DNA from: DASUPK01 sp963747425
GTDB lineage: Bacteria > Actinomycetota > Thermoleophilia > Solirubrobacterales > 70-9
Direction: 5' to 3'
Assembly (NCBI GenBank): GCA_963747425.1
Contig: CAVVFJ010000012.1
Span: 1-64,000 of the forward strand
Length of the DNA stretch: 64,000 nucleotides
Part shown: in pieces, positions 53,157-62,476 of the stretch
Layout of the letters: each line of letters begins with the position of its first letter
Numbering within the stretch: position 1 is the first letter of the stretch
Program-made: the position numbers and the translations under genes
The notes under the pieces: model-generated
Seen by the model: only the letters and a program-made list of their open reading frames with translations
What the model was told of the DNA's origin: nothing
Database searches by the model: none

Positions 53157-54511
53157 CGCAGCTGCTCGACACCGCCATCGCCCGCTGGGACGAGCTCGTC
53201 GCCGCCGAGGGGGCTTCGGCGGACCGACTCGCGCAGCTGCGCGAGTCACTCGTCTCGCGCGGGCAGTCAGTCGACGGACGCCCGCTCTGCACGGTCCTGC
53301 GCCCGCACTTCGTCACCGAGGAGATGTTCGCCCGGCAGGGCGATGTCGCGGGCCTGATCTGCTCGGCTGCGGAGAAGGTCCGGGACGCCCTGCTCGCCGA
53401 CCAGCACCTCGCCGAGCTGCATCTCGGCGAGTTCCGGAGCTGGATGGGCGACCTGCTCGAGGTCGAGGCGCGCCCGGTCGCCGAGGGGGCGATCATCAGG
53501 CTCGACGCCTCGATCGCTCGCACCCGGCTCCACTTCATCGAGCTCAACGCGGATACCCCGGAGGGCTTCGGGCACCACGACGCGATCCTCGATTTCTTCT
53601 CCGGGCTCGAGGCCTACTCACGCTTTCGGAGCGAGTACGCGGTCCGGCCACTGCGGCTCGAGCCGCACCTGCGCTCGACCCTGCTCGGGCTCTGGTCCGA
53701 ATGGGGCGGTACGGGCAATCCCCAGGTGGCGCTGATGACGGATACGTCGAATCCCGCCATCGTCTCGACGCTCGAGGTGGACGTCGCGAGCCTGTCGCGC
53801 AACGGGATCGACGCGGCGATCGTCGACTTTCGCGAGCTCGAGTTCGCCGGCGGGCGGCTCACCGCCGCCGGCCGGTCGATAGACCTGCTGCAGAGGGTGA
53901 TGCCGACGGCCCAGTGCCTGCGAGTCCGCGACCAGCTCGGCCCGCTGCTCGAGGCCCTGCGCTCGGGCAGCGTCTGCATGGTCAACCCGTTCCGCTCGGA
54001 GCTGCTCGGCCACAAGGCGATCTTCGCCCTGATGACCGACCCGGAGTTCGAGGCGCGGCTGGACGCACGCGAGCGCGCCGCGGTGCGCGACCACGTGCCC
54101 TGGAGCCGGCCGGTCCGCGCCGGGCGGACCACCGACCGCGACGGTTCCGAGGTCGATCTGGTCGAGCACGTGCTGGCCGAGCGCGAGCGGTTGGTGCTGA
54201 AGCCGGCGCACGAGTACGGCGGGCGCGGCGTCACACTCGGCTGGCGAACCGACGATCGGGCCTGGGCCGCGGCCCTCGCGGCCGCGATCGAGGGTGACTT
54301 CATCGTCCAGGCGCGCGTCGAGCTCCACCGCCGCTCCTTTCCCTCCCTGGAAGAAGCCGGCGCGGAGAGATCCTTCTACGAGGACACCGATCCCTTCTCG
54401 TTCCGGGGGCGGCTCGGTGGCTTCCTGACCCGTCTCAGCCCATCCGAGATCACCAACGTGCATGCCGGGGGCGGCCTCACGGCCAGCGTCGCGATCGGGC
54501 CGCTCGGGTGA
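53153..54511 (+). CDS. Circularly permuted ATP-grasp-like protein
   Basis: 452 residues from a TTG overlapping the DUF2332 stop. IRLDASIARTRLHFIELNAD and TPEGFGHHDAIL are followed by CMVNPFRSELLGHKAIFALM and ERERLVLKPAHEYGGRGVTL, where the Lys and Gly-rich loop are ATP-grasp nucleotide-binding features. The end is SPSEITNVHAGGGLTASV. This resembles circularly permuted ATP-grasp or glutathionylspermidine-synthase-like proteins, which ligate a carboxylate to an amine. With the DUF2332 and MBL partners it may belong to a small-molecule or peptide tailoring pathway; that is inference. Confidence 0.72.
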   Translation: MTQLLDTAIARWDELVAAEGASADRLAQLRESLVSRGQSVDGRPLCTVLRPHFVTEEMFARQGDVAGLICSAAEKVRDALLADQHLAELHLGEFRSWMGDLLEVEARPVAEGAIIRLDASIARTRLHFIELNADTPEGFGHHDAILDFFSGLEAYSRFRSEYAVRPLRLEPHLRSTLLGLWSEWGGTGNPQVALMTDTSNPAIVSTLEVDVASLSRNGIDAAIVDFRELEFAGGRLTAAGRSIDLLQRVMPTAQCLRVRDQLGPLLEALRSGSVCMVNPFRSELLGHKAIFALMTDPEFEARLDARERAAVRDHVPWSRPVRAGRTTDRDGSEVDLVEHVLAERERLVLKPAHEYGGRGVTLGWRTDDRAWAAALAAAIEGDFIVQARVELHRRSFPSLEEAGAERSFYEDTDPFSFRGRLGGFLTRLSPSEITNVHAGGGLTASVAIGPLG

Positions 54512-54597
54512 CGGATGGCCGATTGAAGACGAACCAATTAGGCTCCCTGCAGGGCGGGGTCAACGGCAAACGGACTTCGAGACGAGGAGATGGCTAG

Positions 54598-55248
54598 ATG
54601 AGGATTGGCGACGAGGCCCCCGATTTCGAGGCCGACAGCACCGAGGGCAAGATCAAGTTCCACGACTGGATCGGCGACGGCTGGGCGGTGCTCTTCTCGC
54701 ACCCCAAGGACTTCACGCCGGTCTGCACGACCGAGCTCGGCTACATGGCCAACGCGAAGCCCGAGTTCGACAAGAGGGGCGTGAAGATCATCGGCCTCTC
54801 GGTCGACCCGAGCGACAAGCACAAGGAGTGGGCCAAGGACATCGAGGAGACCCAGGGCATGGCGCCCAACTATCCGATCATCGCCGACTCCGACTACAAG
54901 GTCTCCAAGCTCTACGACATGCTCCCCGCGGAGGTCGAGGGCGACCCGGCCGACCGCACCCCCGCCGACAACCAGACGGTGCGGAACGTGGTCGTGATCG
55001 GCCCGGACAAGAAGGTCAAGCTGATCCTGGCCTATCCGATGACCACCGGGCGGAACTTCGACGAGGTGCTCCGGGTGATCGACTCGCTGCAGCTGACCGC
55101 GAAGCACAAGGTCGCGACGCCCGTCAACTGGAAGCAGGGCGAGAACGTGATCATCTCCGGCTCGGTCTCCGACGACGAGGCCAAGGAGACCTTCGGCGAG
55201 TGGGAGTCGCCGAAGCCCTACATCCGGATCGTGCCGCAGCCGAAGTAA
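54598..55248 (+). CDS. 1-Cys peroxiredoxin (Prx6 type)
   Basis: 216 residues, thiol peroxidase reducing H2O2 and organic hydroperoxides. Peroxidatic C43 in FTPVCTTELGYM with conserved T40 and P41; no resolving Cys elsewhere. The long C-terminal domain (KHKVATPVNWKQGENVIISG, then WESPKPYIRIVPQPK) is the Prx6 feature. AGGAGATGG precedes the ATG. Monocistronic. Confidence 0.95.
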   Translation: MRIGDEAPDFEADSTEGKIKFHDWIGDGWAVLFSHPKDFTPVCTTELGYMANAKPEFDKRGVKIIGLSVDPSDKHKEWAKDIEETQGMAPNYPIIADSDYKVSKLYDMLPAEVEGDPADRTPADNQTVRNVVVIGPDKKVKLILAYPMTTGRNFDEVLRVIDSLQLTAKHKVATPVNWKQGENVIISGSVSDDEAKETFGEWESPKPYIRIVPQPK

Positions 55249-55346
55249 GCAGGGGCGAATAGGCCGAGCCTCGGCCCATAGGCGTGTTAGGTTGCCGCGC
55301 CAATACCGGGTAATCCACCCGGTCAACTCTCTGGGAGGAGAGCCAT

Positions 55347-56144
55347 ATGAAGAGTCGCGTTTTCGCAGTTCTCTGCGTGCTGGCGGCCTGCTTCGTCTTC
55401 GTTGCCCCGGCGTGGGCGACGAAGTACGTGGCATTGGGCGATTCGTACTCGTCCGGCACGGGGACGCGGACCTACTACGACAGCAACTGTCAGCGGTCGG
55501 TCTACTCCTATCCGTACCTGCTCCACAACGCCCATGCCAGCTGGACCTTCGTGCAGGCCGCCTGCAGCGGGGCGAAGACCGGCGACATCATCAACACGCA
55601 ATCGTCGAGCCTCACCTCGGACACGAACTGGGTGAGCTACACGATCGGCGGCAACGACGCCGGCTTCTCGAGCGTGATCACCACCTGCGCCTACCCGTCG
55701 TGGGCCTCGGACTGCAACGGAGCGATCGACGGCGCGCAGAGCTACATCAACAACACGCTCCCGGGCCGGCTCGACCTGGTCAACAACGCGATCAAGTCGC
55801 ACTCGCCGAGCGCCAAGGTGGTCGTGCTCGACTACCCGCACCTGTTCAACGGCGAGGACTGCAACGCCGGCACCTGGTTCAGCCCGAGCGAGGAGACGCG
55901 GCTCAACCAGACCGCGGACATGCTGCGCGACAAGCTCAGCCAGGCGGCTTCACGAGCGGGATCGAATTTCATCTTCCGCGACGTGATCCCGCCGTTCATC
56001 GGCCACGCCGTCTGCGATGGCGGCGGTGGGTCCTCGACTGAGTGGATCAACGGACTCTCCAATCCGGTGGGGGAGAGCTACCACCCGAAGATCACCGGCC
56101 ACGCCAACGGGTACTACCCGGTGCTCCACGGGGTGACCGGCTGA
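55347..56144 (+). CDS. Secreted SGNH/GDSL hydrolase
   Basis: 265 residues. Signal peptide VFAVLCVLAACFVFVAPAWA. Block I VALGDSYSSGTGTR (catalytic Ser), block III YTIGGNDAGFSS, block V ESYHPKITGHANGY (Asp/Ser-x-His). Six or more Cys (NCQRS, AACSG, CAYPSWASDC, DCNAG, VCDGG) suggest disulfides, as in the extracellular Streptomyces lipase/phospholipase A1 group. Probably an exported esterase or phospholipase. GGAGGAGAG lies upstream of the ATG. Confidence 0.9.
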   Translation: MKSRVFAVLCVLAACFVFVAPAWATKYVALGDSYSSGTGTRTYYDSNCQRSVYSYPYLLHNAHASWTFVQAACSGAKTGDIINTQSSSLTSDTNWVSYTIGGNDAGFSSVITTCAYPSWASDCNGAIDGAQSYINNTLPGRLDLVNNAIKSHSPSAKVVVLDYPHLFNGEDCNAGTWFSPSEETRLNQTADMLRDKLSQAASRAGSNFIFRDVIPPFIGHAVCDGGGGSSTEWINGLSNPVGESYHPKITGHANGYYPVLHGVTG

Positions 56145-56163
56145 CGGATCAGTCTGGGTGAAT

Positions 56164-56213
56164 CGACGGCCTCGGCCGGGCCGCGTCGTTGGGCGCGGCC
56201 CGAGCCGGCCGTC
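56164..56213 (+). terminator. Long GC-rich hairpin after the SGNH gene
   Basis: GACGGC and CGGCCGGGCCGCG pair with CGCGGCCCG-A-GCCGGCCGTC across a short loop. The tail is GTGTTGT. Confidence 0.6.
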
Positions 56214-56261
56214 GTGTTGTCGTCATGCACAATAGGATGTGTTGCAGTGGGAGAAGGAGAG

Positions 56262-58089
56262 TTGAACGCCGTCCGGGCGGCCATGCGACTTGGCCTGCCC
56301 CTTGCCATGGCCGCGATCGGCATCGCGCTGCTGTTCGGGAGTCCTGCGGGGGCTCTCGCGGCTCCCTCGAGCGGCAAGCTGGCGATCTCGCCCGCGCCGA
56401 ACACGCCGGACGCCTCTCCGGGGACCCAGATCAGCGTCCTCGGCGTGCCGAGGCGCTCGATCCGCGGTGTCAGCGTGACGGGAGCGTCGACAGGCCCGCA
56501 CACCGGGCGGCTGCTCGCCTATTCGGGGCATCGCGGCGCGAGCTTCGTCCTCGACCAGCCCCTGGCCCAGGGCGAGTCGGTCTCGGTCGCGATCCGGATC
56601 CGGGGCCGAAAGCCGATCGACTACGGGTTCACCGTCGCCACGCTGGGAACCACCCAGCCGCCGCTCAACCTGAACGCCACGCAGCCCGACAAGCTCGACC
56701 ACTTCGTCACCGAGCCGGGTCTCACGCCGCCGAAGATCACGGTCAACAAGGCCTCCAAGAAGACGCGGCGCAGCGGCGACGTCCTGCTCGCCCCGCTGCC
56801 CTCGCCGGTCGTCCATCCGGAGAGCAACAACACGGTGACGATCAAGCCCGTCGGCCCCGGCGGGCCGATGATCGTGGACCGCGCCGGCAAACTGGTCTGG
56901 TTCAGGCAGCTGACGCGACCGGAGGTGGCGGCCAACCTGAGGCTCCAGCACTACAGGGGGCGCAAGGTGCTGACCTGGTGGCAGGGCACCGTCACCCCGT
57001 CCGCCTTCGGCGTCGGCGGCGGAGTGATCGCCGACCACTCCTATCGGGCGATCAAGGTCGTCCACGCAGGCAACGGCTATCCGATGGACCTCCATGAGTT
57101 CCAGCTCACCAAGGAGGGGGACGCCCTCTTCACCATCTACTCGCCGATCCGGGTTCACCTGCCGGGGACCCCCGAAGGGAAGCTGTCGCCTCTGCTCGAC
57201 TCGATCGTTCAGGAGGTCGACATCCGGACCGGCCTGGTCGTCTGGGAGTGGCATTCCTACGGCCACATCCCGCTCGAGACCTCTCAGGCGACGCCCCAGA
57301 ACAGCGCCTCCTACGACGCCTTCCACATCAACGCGATCCAGCCGCTCAAGCGGGACAGGGTGCTGATCTCGGCGCGCGACACCTCCGCCGTCTACAAGGT
57401 CGACCGGGCGAGCGGCCGGATCCTCTGGACCCTGGGCGGCAAGGCGAGCAACTTCCGGCTCGGCCCGGGCGCCCAGTTCTACTTCCAGCACGACGCTCAC
57501 ATGTTCAGCAACGGCCGGATCGGCATGTTCGATGACGGGGCGGGGCCGCCGCAGCTGAATCCGTACTCGCGGGGGCTCATCCTCCAGATCAACGCCAAGC
57601 GCCACAAGGCGACGCTCGTCAGGCAGTTCGCCCGCTCGGCCGACACCTCGGCGCAGAGCGAGGGCAGCCTGCAGAGGATCCCGGGCGGAAACGTCTTCGT
57701 GGGCTTCGGATCGACGCCCTTCTTCTCCGAGTTCTCGCAGCGCGGACGGCTGCTCTTCGACGCGAGCCTGCCCGCGGACGACGGGCAGCTACCGGATGTA
57801 TCGCTTCCCCTGGACGGCGACGCCGACCACACCCCCGGCCGTCGTTGCACAGCGCACCAGTGCATCCGCGGTGTCCGTCTTCGCGAGCTGGAACGGGGCG
57901 ACCAAGGTTGCCAAGTGGCGGATCCTCGCCGGCCCGAACGCCCGCGCGCTCACGCGGGTCGCGACGGTCGCCAAGCGGTCCTTCGAGACCCGGGTCGACC
58001 TGAACAGCGCGGCGACGACGTTCGCCGTTCGGGCCGTCGACTCGAAGGGCCGCGTGCTCGGCCGGTCAGCTGCGGTCCCGGCCTCCTGA
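56262..58089 (+). CDS. Secreted arylsulfotransferase (ASST)-like protein, one apparent frameshift
   Basis: About 608 residues after correction. Signal peptide LGLPLAMAAIGIALLFGSPA, then GALA before APSSGKL. An N-terminal Ig-like strand region precedes the beta-propeller with repeated VDRAGKLVWFRQL, DLHEFQLTKEGDALFTIYS, VQEVDIRTGLVVWEWHSYGH, HINAIQPLKRDRVLISARDT and ILWTLGGKASNFRLG with HDAHMFSNGRIGMFDDG. This matches arylsulfotransferase-type/ASST_2 extracellular proteins. The frame breaks near 57782 in a GGG run; removing one G gives DDGSYRMYRFPW and a continuous C-terminus to 58089. Start could be TTG 56262 or ATG 56283. Confidence 0.8.
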
Positions 58090-58224
58090 GGATCCTCCCG
58101 GCGCAGAACCAGCCCGCGCCGGCCTAATTTGGCGCAATTGGCGATCTTTTCCAACAGCGGCGTACCCTCTTTTGGGGTCTGAGCCGCTATATCAGTAGCC
58201 GGCGACTCGACTTCGGAGGAACGG

Positions 58225-58578
58225 ATGCCACAGGGGTACCAAGGCCGAGCGGGGGTGAACGCGCCTCCCTTCGCAGTTCACAGCGAACGCACCAACGGGA
58301 GCCAGCGGATCCGCCTGCTCGGAGAGCTCGACCTGTCGGTGATCGGGAGCGTCGATCGCGAGATGCGCCGCGCCGAGGCGAGCGACGCCCCGCGGATCGT
58401 GCTCGACCTCGGTGAGCTCGAGTTCATGGACGCCTCGGGGGTCCGCCTCCTGCTTCAGCTGAGCGCCAGGTCGGAGAGCAACGGCGATCGGCTGCGCATC
58501 ATGGGGTCGCGCGCCCAGCAGGTGCGACGCGTGCTCGAGCTGACCGGGGCCGACGACGTCCTGCCCCTGACCGCCTGA
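58225..58578 (+). CDS. STAS-domain anti-sigma-factor antagonist
   Basis: 117 residues, SpoIIAA/RsbV-like. IRLLGELDLSVIGSVDREM and VLDLGELEFMDASGVRLLLQ, where S71 is the phosphorylation site. When unphosphorylated such proteins sequester an anti-sigma kinase. No RsbW-type kinase or sigma factor is adjacent. GGAGGAACGG precedes the ATG. Confidence 0.9.
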   Translation: MPQGYQGRAGVNAPPFAVHSERTNGSQRIRLLGELDLSVIGSVDREMRRAEASDAPRIVLDLGELEFMDASGVRLLLQLSARSESNGDRLRIMGSRAQQVRRVLELTGADDVLPLTA

Positions 58579-58642
58579 ATCAGCCGCAGCGCCCCTCTCA
58601 CTCCGAGTCGAACCCGGGCGTAAGGTGTTCGAGGGGTAGGAA

Positions 58643-59956
58643 GTGTTCGTCCGAAGAAGCTCGATCGCGGTTCTGGCCCTGCTCGTGGCCCTGATGGTCG
58701 CGCTGTTGGCCTGCTCCGCGAGCGCCGACGCCTTCAGCCGCAGCCAGGCGCGCTACGTGCAGGCCGCGAACAAGGGCGTCAAGAAAACGCGCCATTGGTG
58801 GAACCGCGGAAGGCACTGGTACAGCTCGGTGCTCGGGGGATCGCAGGTTGTCTCGCTCTGGGGGGTCGTGCCGCTCTTCGAGGCCCTGGCGGGCCTGCAG
58901 ACCGCGGCGCCGTCCGCCAAGCACCTCCACAACCTCAACCGCTTCGCCTGGGGCGCCCAGCGCTACCTCAACCCGACGCTCGAGCCGGTGCCAGGGTTCG
59001 GATCGAAGCCCCACCAGCACGCGCCGGGCAAGACGACCTGGTTCGACGACAACGGCTGGTGGGGCCTGGCGTTCCTCGATGCCTATCGCGCCACGGGCAA
59101 CGGCCGATACCTGGCCGATGCGGAGATCGCGCAGAACTTCATCAGCGTCTCCGGCTGGGACACGACGCCGGGGCGGCCGGGAGGGCTCTGGTGGAACACC
59201 AACCACAGCTTCTACGCGGGGGAGACCCTGGGCTCCGGAACCCTGTTGTCGGCCCGTCTCTACGCGATCACCCACGACAAGCACTACCTCGACGACGCGA
59301 TCAAGTTCATCGACTGGGCCAACGTCTGGCTGGTCGACCCGACGACCGGCCTCTACGCCCGCCTCCGCAAGCCGGGCACCTACGGACAGGTCACGACGAC
59401 CGACTCGAGCACCGTGGGCGGCACGTCCAGCGCCCGGGCGTCCGCCGCCGACGCCCAAGCCGTCGATGCCAACCCGGACGAGGCCGCGAAGCTCGAAGCC
59501 GCCGGCGATCCCACCCCCGCGCCGGGCGAGGCGCAGGCGTCCAACAACTACCCGCCGTTCGCGGCCTCGCCGATGCCGTACGTGAACGGGCCGATGATCC
59601 TCGCGCATCAGATCATCTGCGACGTGGCCGGCAAGAGGTCCTACTGCCAGCGGGCGGAGCAGCTCGCCAACGCCACCCTCAGCGCCTATGGCCGCTTCTG
59701 GATGGGGCCGCAGTTCGACTTCTGGTATGCGCGGACGATGCTCGAGTTCGCCAAGGACAACCCGAACGGCAACTGGTACGGGATCGCTCGGCGCAGCGCG
59801 AGGAGCGCTCTACACCGGGCGCATGACAAGCACGGCCTCTATCTGCGCACCTGGTACGGGAAGAAGGCGTCGAGGGCCAGCGCCCCGAAGGGCAGCCTCC
59901 AGCTGCACGCGGCGAATGCGGCGCTCTTCGCGTGGATGGGCGCGCTCGGGCGTTAG
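58643..59956 (+). CDS. Secreted GH76-like alpha-1,6-mannanase
   Basis: 437 residues from a GTG start. Signal peptide VLALLVALMVALLACSASADA. An alpha/alpha-barrel with the GH76 catalytic pair D135-D136 in TTWFDDNGWWGLAFLDAY, then GGLWWNTNHSFYAGETLGSG, AIKFIDWANVWLVDPTTGLY and QFDFWYARTMLEFAKD. A disordered Ala/Asp/Pro-rich insert (about 255-300) interrupts the barrel. GH76 enzymes cleave alpha-1,6-mannan. Two polytopic glycosyltransferase-like genes, one MptB-like, lie 1-4 kb downstream, so turnover of a cell-surface mannan is a reasonable inference. Confidence 0.83.
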   Translation: MFVRRSSIAVLALLVALMVALLACSASADAFSRSQARYVQAANKGVKKTRHWWNRGRHWYSSVLGGSQVVSLWGVVPLFEALAGLQTAAPSAKHLHNLNRFAWGAQRYLNPTLEPVPGFGSKPHQHAPGKTTWFDDNGWWGLAFLDAYRATGNGRYLADAEIAQNFISVSGWDTTPGRPGGLWWNTNHSFYAGETLGSGTLLSARLYAITHDKHYLDDAIKFIDWANVWLVDPTTGLYARLRKPGTYGQVTTTDSSTVGGTSSARASAADAQAVDANPDEAAKLEAAGDPTPAPGEAQASNNYPPFAASPMPYVNGPMILAHQIICDVAGKRSYCQRAEQLANATLSAYGRFWMGPQFDFWYARTMLEFAKDNPNGNWYGIARRSARSALHRAHDKHGLYLRTWYGKKASRASAPKGSLQLHAANAALFAWMGALGR

Positions 59957-59976
59957 CCCAAGCACTTGCCGTATGC

Positions 59977-60105
59977 CTACGGGCCGGCCGCCGCGAGCGC
60001 GACCAAAGCCAGGGCGATGCCGAAGATGGCTCCGATCGTGTACGCGAAGACGAGACGTCCGCCCCGAATTCGATCGGTCGCCAGGTGATCGATCAACGTG
60101 CTCAT
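59977..60105 (-). CDS. 42-residue single-TM protein under c-di-AMP riboswitch
   Basis: Short gene with AGAGAGG placed before its ATG. It starts MSTLIDHLATDRIRGGRLVF and continues with a transmembrane helix (AYTIGAIFGIALALVALAAA) ending in GP. It lies directly below a ydaO-type riboswitch, at the same distance and with the same Shine-Dalgarno as the CAP gene at 25870, so it is very likely a real translated product. No family known. c-di-AMP control suggests a role in envelope, osmolyte or potassium physiology. Confidence 0.7.
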   Translation of the reverse strand: MSTLIDHLATDRIRGGRLVFAYTIGAIFGIALALVALAAAGP

Positions 60106-60120
60106 GCCAACCTCTCTTTC

Positions 60121-60285
60121 TCGGGCCTACGGGGTTAGCTGACGGGCTCGCGCTGAAAGAGTGCGCTACGGATGGACCGATTCGCCCACGGAGCTGAGCT
60201 CCAGTTGGTTCCCCCGTTCGCTTGTTGATCAGCGGCGGCCACAGACACCGCCGCCGAACAATGCGATTCGGCAGGTGCAATTGCG
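60121..60285 (-). promoter_or_regulatory. Second c-di-AMP riboswitch (ydaO/yuaA type)
   Basis: Minus-strand RNA carries GCCCGUCAGCUAACCCCGUA, preceded by GCGCacucuuucaGCGC, then upstream GUGGGCGAAUCGGU, AACGGGGGAACCA and ACCUGCCGAAUCGC. These are the same ordered core elements as at 25891-26028, with different helix sequences that keep pairing. The 5' limit is approximate. Confidence 0.85.
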
Positions 60286-60349
60286 AAACCCGTACCCGAT
60301 CGGCACAGGTTGAAACCAGGCTAGTGAGGTTGGCGGCTGCGTGCGCCGG

Positions 60350-60739
60350 TTAAGCGGCGGCCTTGCGGAGCTTGCCGTCGCGCTCGAGCTCCTCGCGGAC
60401 CTTGCGCACGTGGCCGGTGGAGCAGTTGGCGCGCTTGGCGATCACGCCGTCGGGCTCCTCGGGGCTGCGGCGGAGCTCGAACTCGAGCAGGGCCTGGCGC
60501 CTGGAAGCCCAGCCGTCACCGTTCGCGCCGATGGTCGCCTTCTCGACGGCCTTCTCGCGCTGGCAGTGCAGGCAAAGCCACTGGCCGCCGGCCTTGGTCC
60601 AGCCCTCGGGTCGCCGGGGGGTGGACTTGCTGCCTGCGGCATAGCGCACGGTCACCTCGCAGCCGGCGCAGGTCCAGCGCCGTGTGCGGGGCGCGCGAGC
60701 GCGCGTACTGTGCTTGGTGGTAGTTGCGGTCTTGGACAT
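60350..60739 (-). CDS. Zinc-ribbon plus winged-helix-like protein
   Basis: 129 residues. The N-terminus is basic and Thr-rich. A zinc ribbon follows with CAGC (about 24-27) and CLHC (about 55-58). A C-terminal helix-turn-helix-like segment reads RRQALLEFELRRSPEEPDGV, then AKRANCSTGHVRKVREELER (recognition-helix-like). Probably a DNA-binding protein of unknown target. GGAGGTAACC precedes the ATG. The 218-bp region upstream (60740-60958) holds palindromes GGCCAAATTGGCC and TTTCACCG/CGGTGAAA and divergent promoters. Confidence 0.65.
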   Translation of the reverse strand: MSKTATTTKHSTRARAPRTRRWTCAGCEVTVRYAAGSKSTPRRPEGWTKAGGQWLCLHCQREKAVEKATIGANGDGWASRRQALLEFELRRSPEEPDGVIAKRANCSTGHVRKVREELERDGKLRKAAA

Positions 60740-60958
60740 GGTTACCTCCGCGGTCGAGTGCTGCGTTCGCGAAGGCTGCCTTTGGGTGGAAGAACTGCGC
60801 GAAAACGCTGCAAATGCCGGGTTTCCATGGCCCGGCGGGGACGTACATATTAGCAGATGCTGAAATGCCTGCAAATAGCGTCTTTTTGGGCCAAATTGGC
60901 CGATTTCACCGCTCGGTGACGCATTGGGACCGGTGAAACCGCTACGAATACCCGCCCC

Positions 60959-62449
60959 GTGCTTGGCGTCGACCACAGCACCGATTCCGGTGTGCGGCTG
61001 ACCTCGCGATCCACCTGGGCCCTGATCGGCGCTCTGATCGTGCTCGTCGGCGCGCTCGCCCTCTGCCTGGACCGTTTCCACAACGGCGACTTCTACCTGT
61101 CGCTGATGAGCGGTCGGTTCGTCGCCCAGCACGGCGTCGCCACCCACGATCCCTTTGCGACGATCTCCCAGGGCGGGACCTGGCTGAACCAGCAGTGGCT
61201 CTCGGAGCTGACGTTCTTCCGCGTCTCGCAGGTGCTCGGCCCCACCGGCCTGACCGTGCTCTACGCGGTGCTGATCACCGCACCGCTGGCCCTCCTGCTC
61301 TGGATCTGCCGGCGAAAGGGCTGGCGGATGCTCGTCGCGGTCGCGGCCTTCTACTTCCCTGGGGTTCTCGCCGTGATCCACCCTCGCGCGGCGGGGTTCA
61401 CCGTGCTGATCTTCACGGTGCTGGTCGCCCTGCTCATCCTGCTCTGGCACGAGCGGGGAGGAGCAAGGACGGGACGGCGTCATGCCTGGTGGGCGCCGCT
61501 CGCAATCCTGGTGCTGTTCGCGCTCTGGGCGAACCTTCACGGCGGGTTCATCGCCGGTCTCCTGCTTCTGGGACTCGCCACCGTCGGGCTCGCGATCGAC
61601 AATTGGCGCGGGATACCAGGCGCCGTCCCGCTCTCGCGCGTCGCCGTACTCGGACTTCTCGTCGTGCTCGCCGCGGCGACGGTCACCGTCGCCACACCGC
61701 TCGGGGCGGCGATCTGGAACTACCTGCTGAGCTTCCAGAACCAGGCGATCTCACTGGCGAGCACCGAGTGGGAGTCCGCGTTCAGCTCTCCGCTGGCGGT
61801 CGTCTATCTGTCCTTGGCGACCTGCTTCGCCGCGTGGATGTGGGTTCGCTCACCGCGGCCGCGCCGCGCCACCACCCTGTTGGTGACGGCTGGATTCCTC
61901 GTCTTCGCCGGCTACTCGGTACGGAACATCGTCTTCATCGGCCCGGTCCTCGCCCTGCAGGTGGCGTGGACCGCGCCGAATCGGGGCCCGACGCCGATCC
62001 GAGGGCCGGTAGCCCTCTTCGGCGCGGCCGCGGCGGCGGCGACCCTCGTCTGGGCGCTGGTGCTCGGGCCGGCGCGCGACGATCCGACGCTCGGCTTCCC
62101 GGTCGCCGACTACGCGATCGCGCATCCACCCGAGCACGGGCGCATCGTCACCTACGCCGGCGTGGGCTCCTACATCAACTGGCGCTCCCCGGATACCCCG
62201 GTCGTGCTGAACGGCTGGCTCGAGCAGTACACGCCGCAGGAGCTCCAGGACAATTACCGGGTCCTTCGTGCCGGGACGGCTAAGGATCTGGCCGGTGCCC
62301 TCCGCCGGATCCACGCGGGAGCCGTGATCGTGCACCTGCACTCCTCAGTTCAGCGGCTCGAGGCGGCCGGCTTCCGCCCGGAGTTCTCCTCCGGCGGGGG
62401 GACGTATCTGGTCCGGGTTCCTCATGGGGCGAAGCTGAGCGGGCCTTAA
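60959..62449 (+). CDS. Polytopic membrane protein, GT-C glycosyltransferase-like
   Basis: 496 residues from a GTG start, about ten TM helices (WALIGALIVLVGALALCLDR; LYAVLITAPLALLLWIC; FTVLIFTVLVALLILLW and others). The first extracytoplasmic loop has GDFYLSLMSGRFVAQHGVAT and DPFATISQGGTWLNQQWLSE. This has the E/D-containing loop layout of GT-C enzymes using polyprenyl-phosphate sugars. A soluble C-terminal part (VVLNGWLEQYTPQELQDNYR) follows. Acceptor and donor unknown. It precedes the MptB-like gene by 27 bp, so the two are probably an operon. Confidence 0.7.
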   Translation: MLGVDHSTDSGVRLTSRSTWALIGALIVLVGALALCLDRFHNGDFYLSLMSGRFVAQHGVATHDPFATISQGGTWLNQQWLSELTFFRVSQVLGPTGLTVLYAVLITAPLALLLWICRRKGWRMLVAVAAFYFPGVLAVIHPRAAGFTVLIFTVLVALLILLWHERGGARTGRRHAWWAPLAILVLFALWANLHGGFIAGLLLLGLATVGLAIDNWRGIPGAVPLSRVAVLGLLVVLAAATVTVATPLGAAIWNYLLSFQNQAISLASTEWESAFSSPLAVVYLSLATCFAAWMWVRSPRPRRATTLLVTAGFLVFAGYSVRNIVFIGPVLALQVAWTAPNRGPTPIRGPVALFGAAAAAATLVWALVLGPARDDPTLGFPVADYAIAHPPEHGRIVTYAGVGSYINWRSPDTPVVLNGWLEQYTPQELQDNYRVLRAGTAKDLAGALRRIHAGAVIVHLHSSVQRLEAAGFRPEFSSGGGTYLVRVPHGAKLSGP

Positions 62450-62476
62450 GGGTCCGCTCTACCATCTCGCGCGCCG

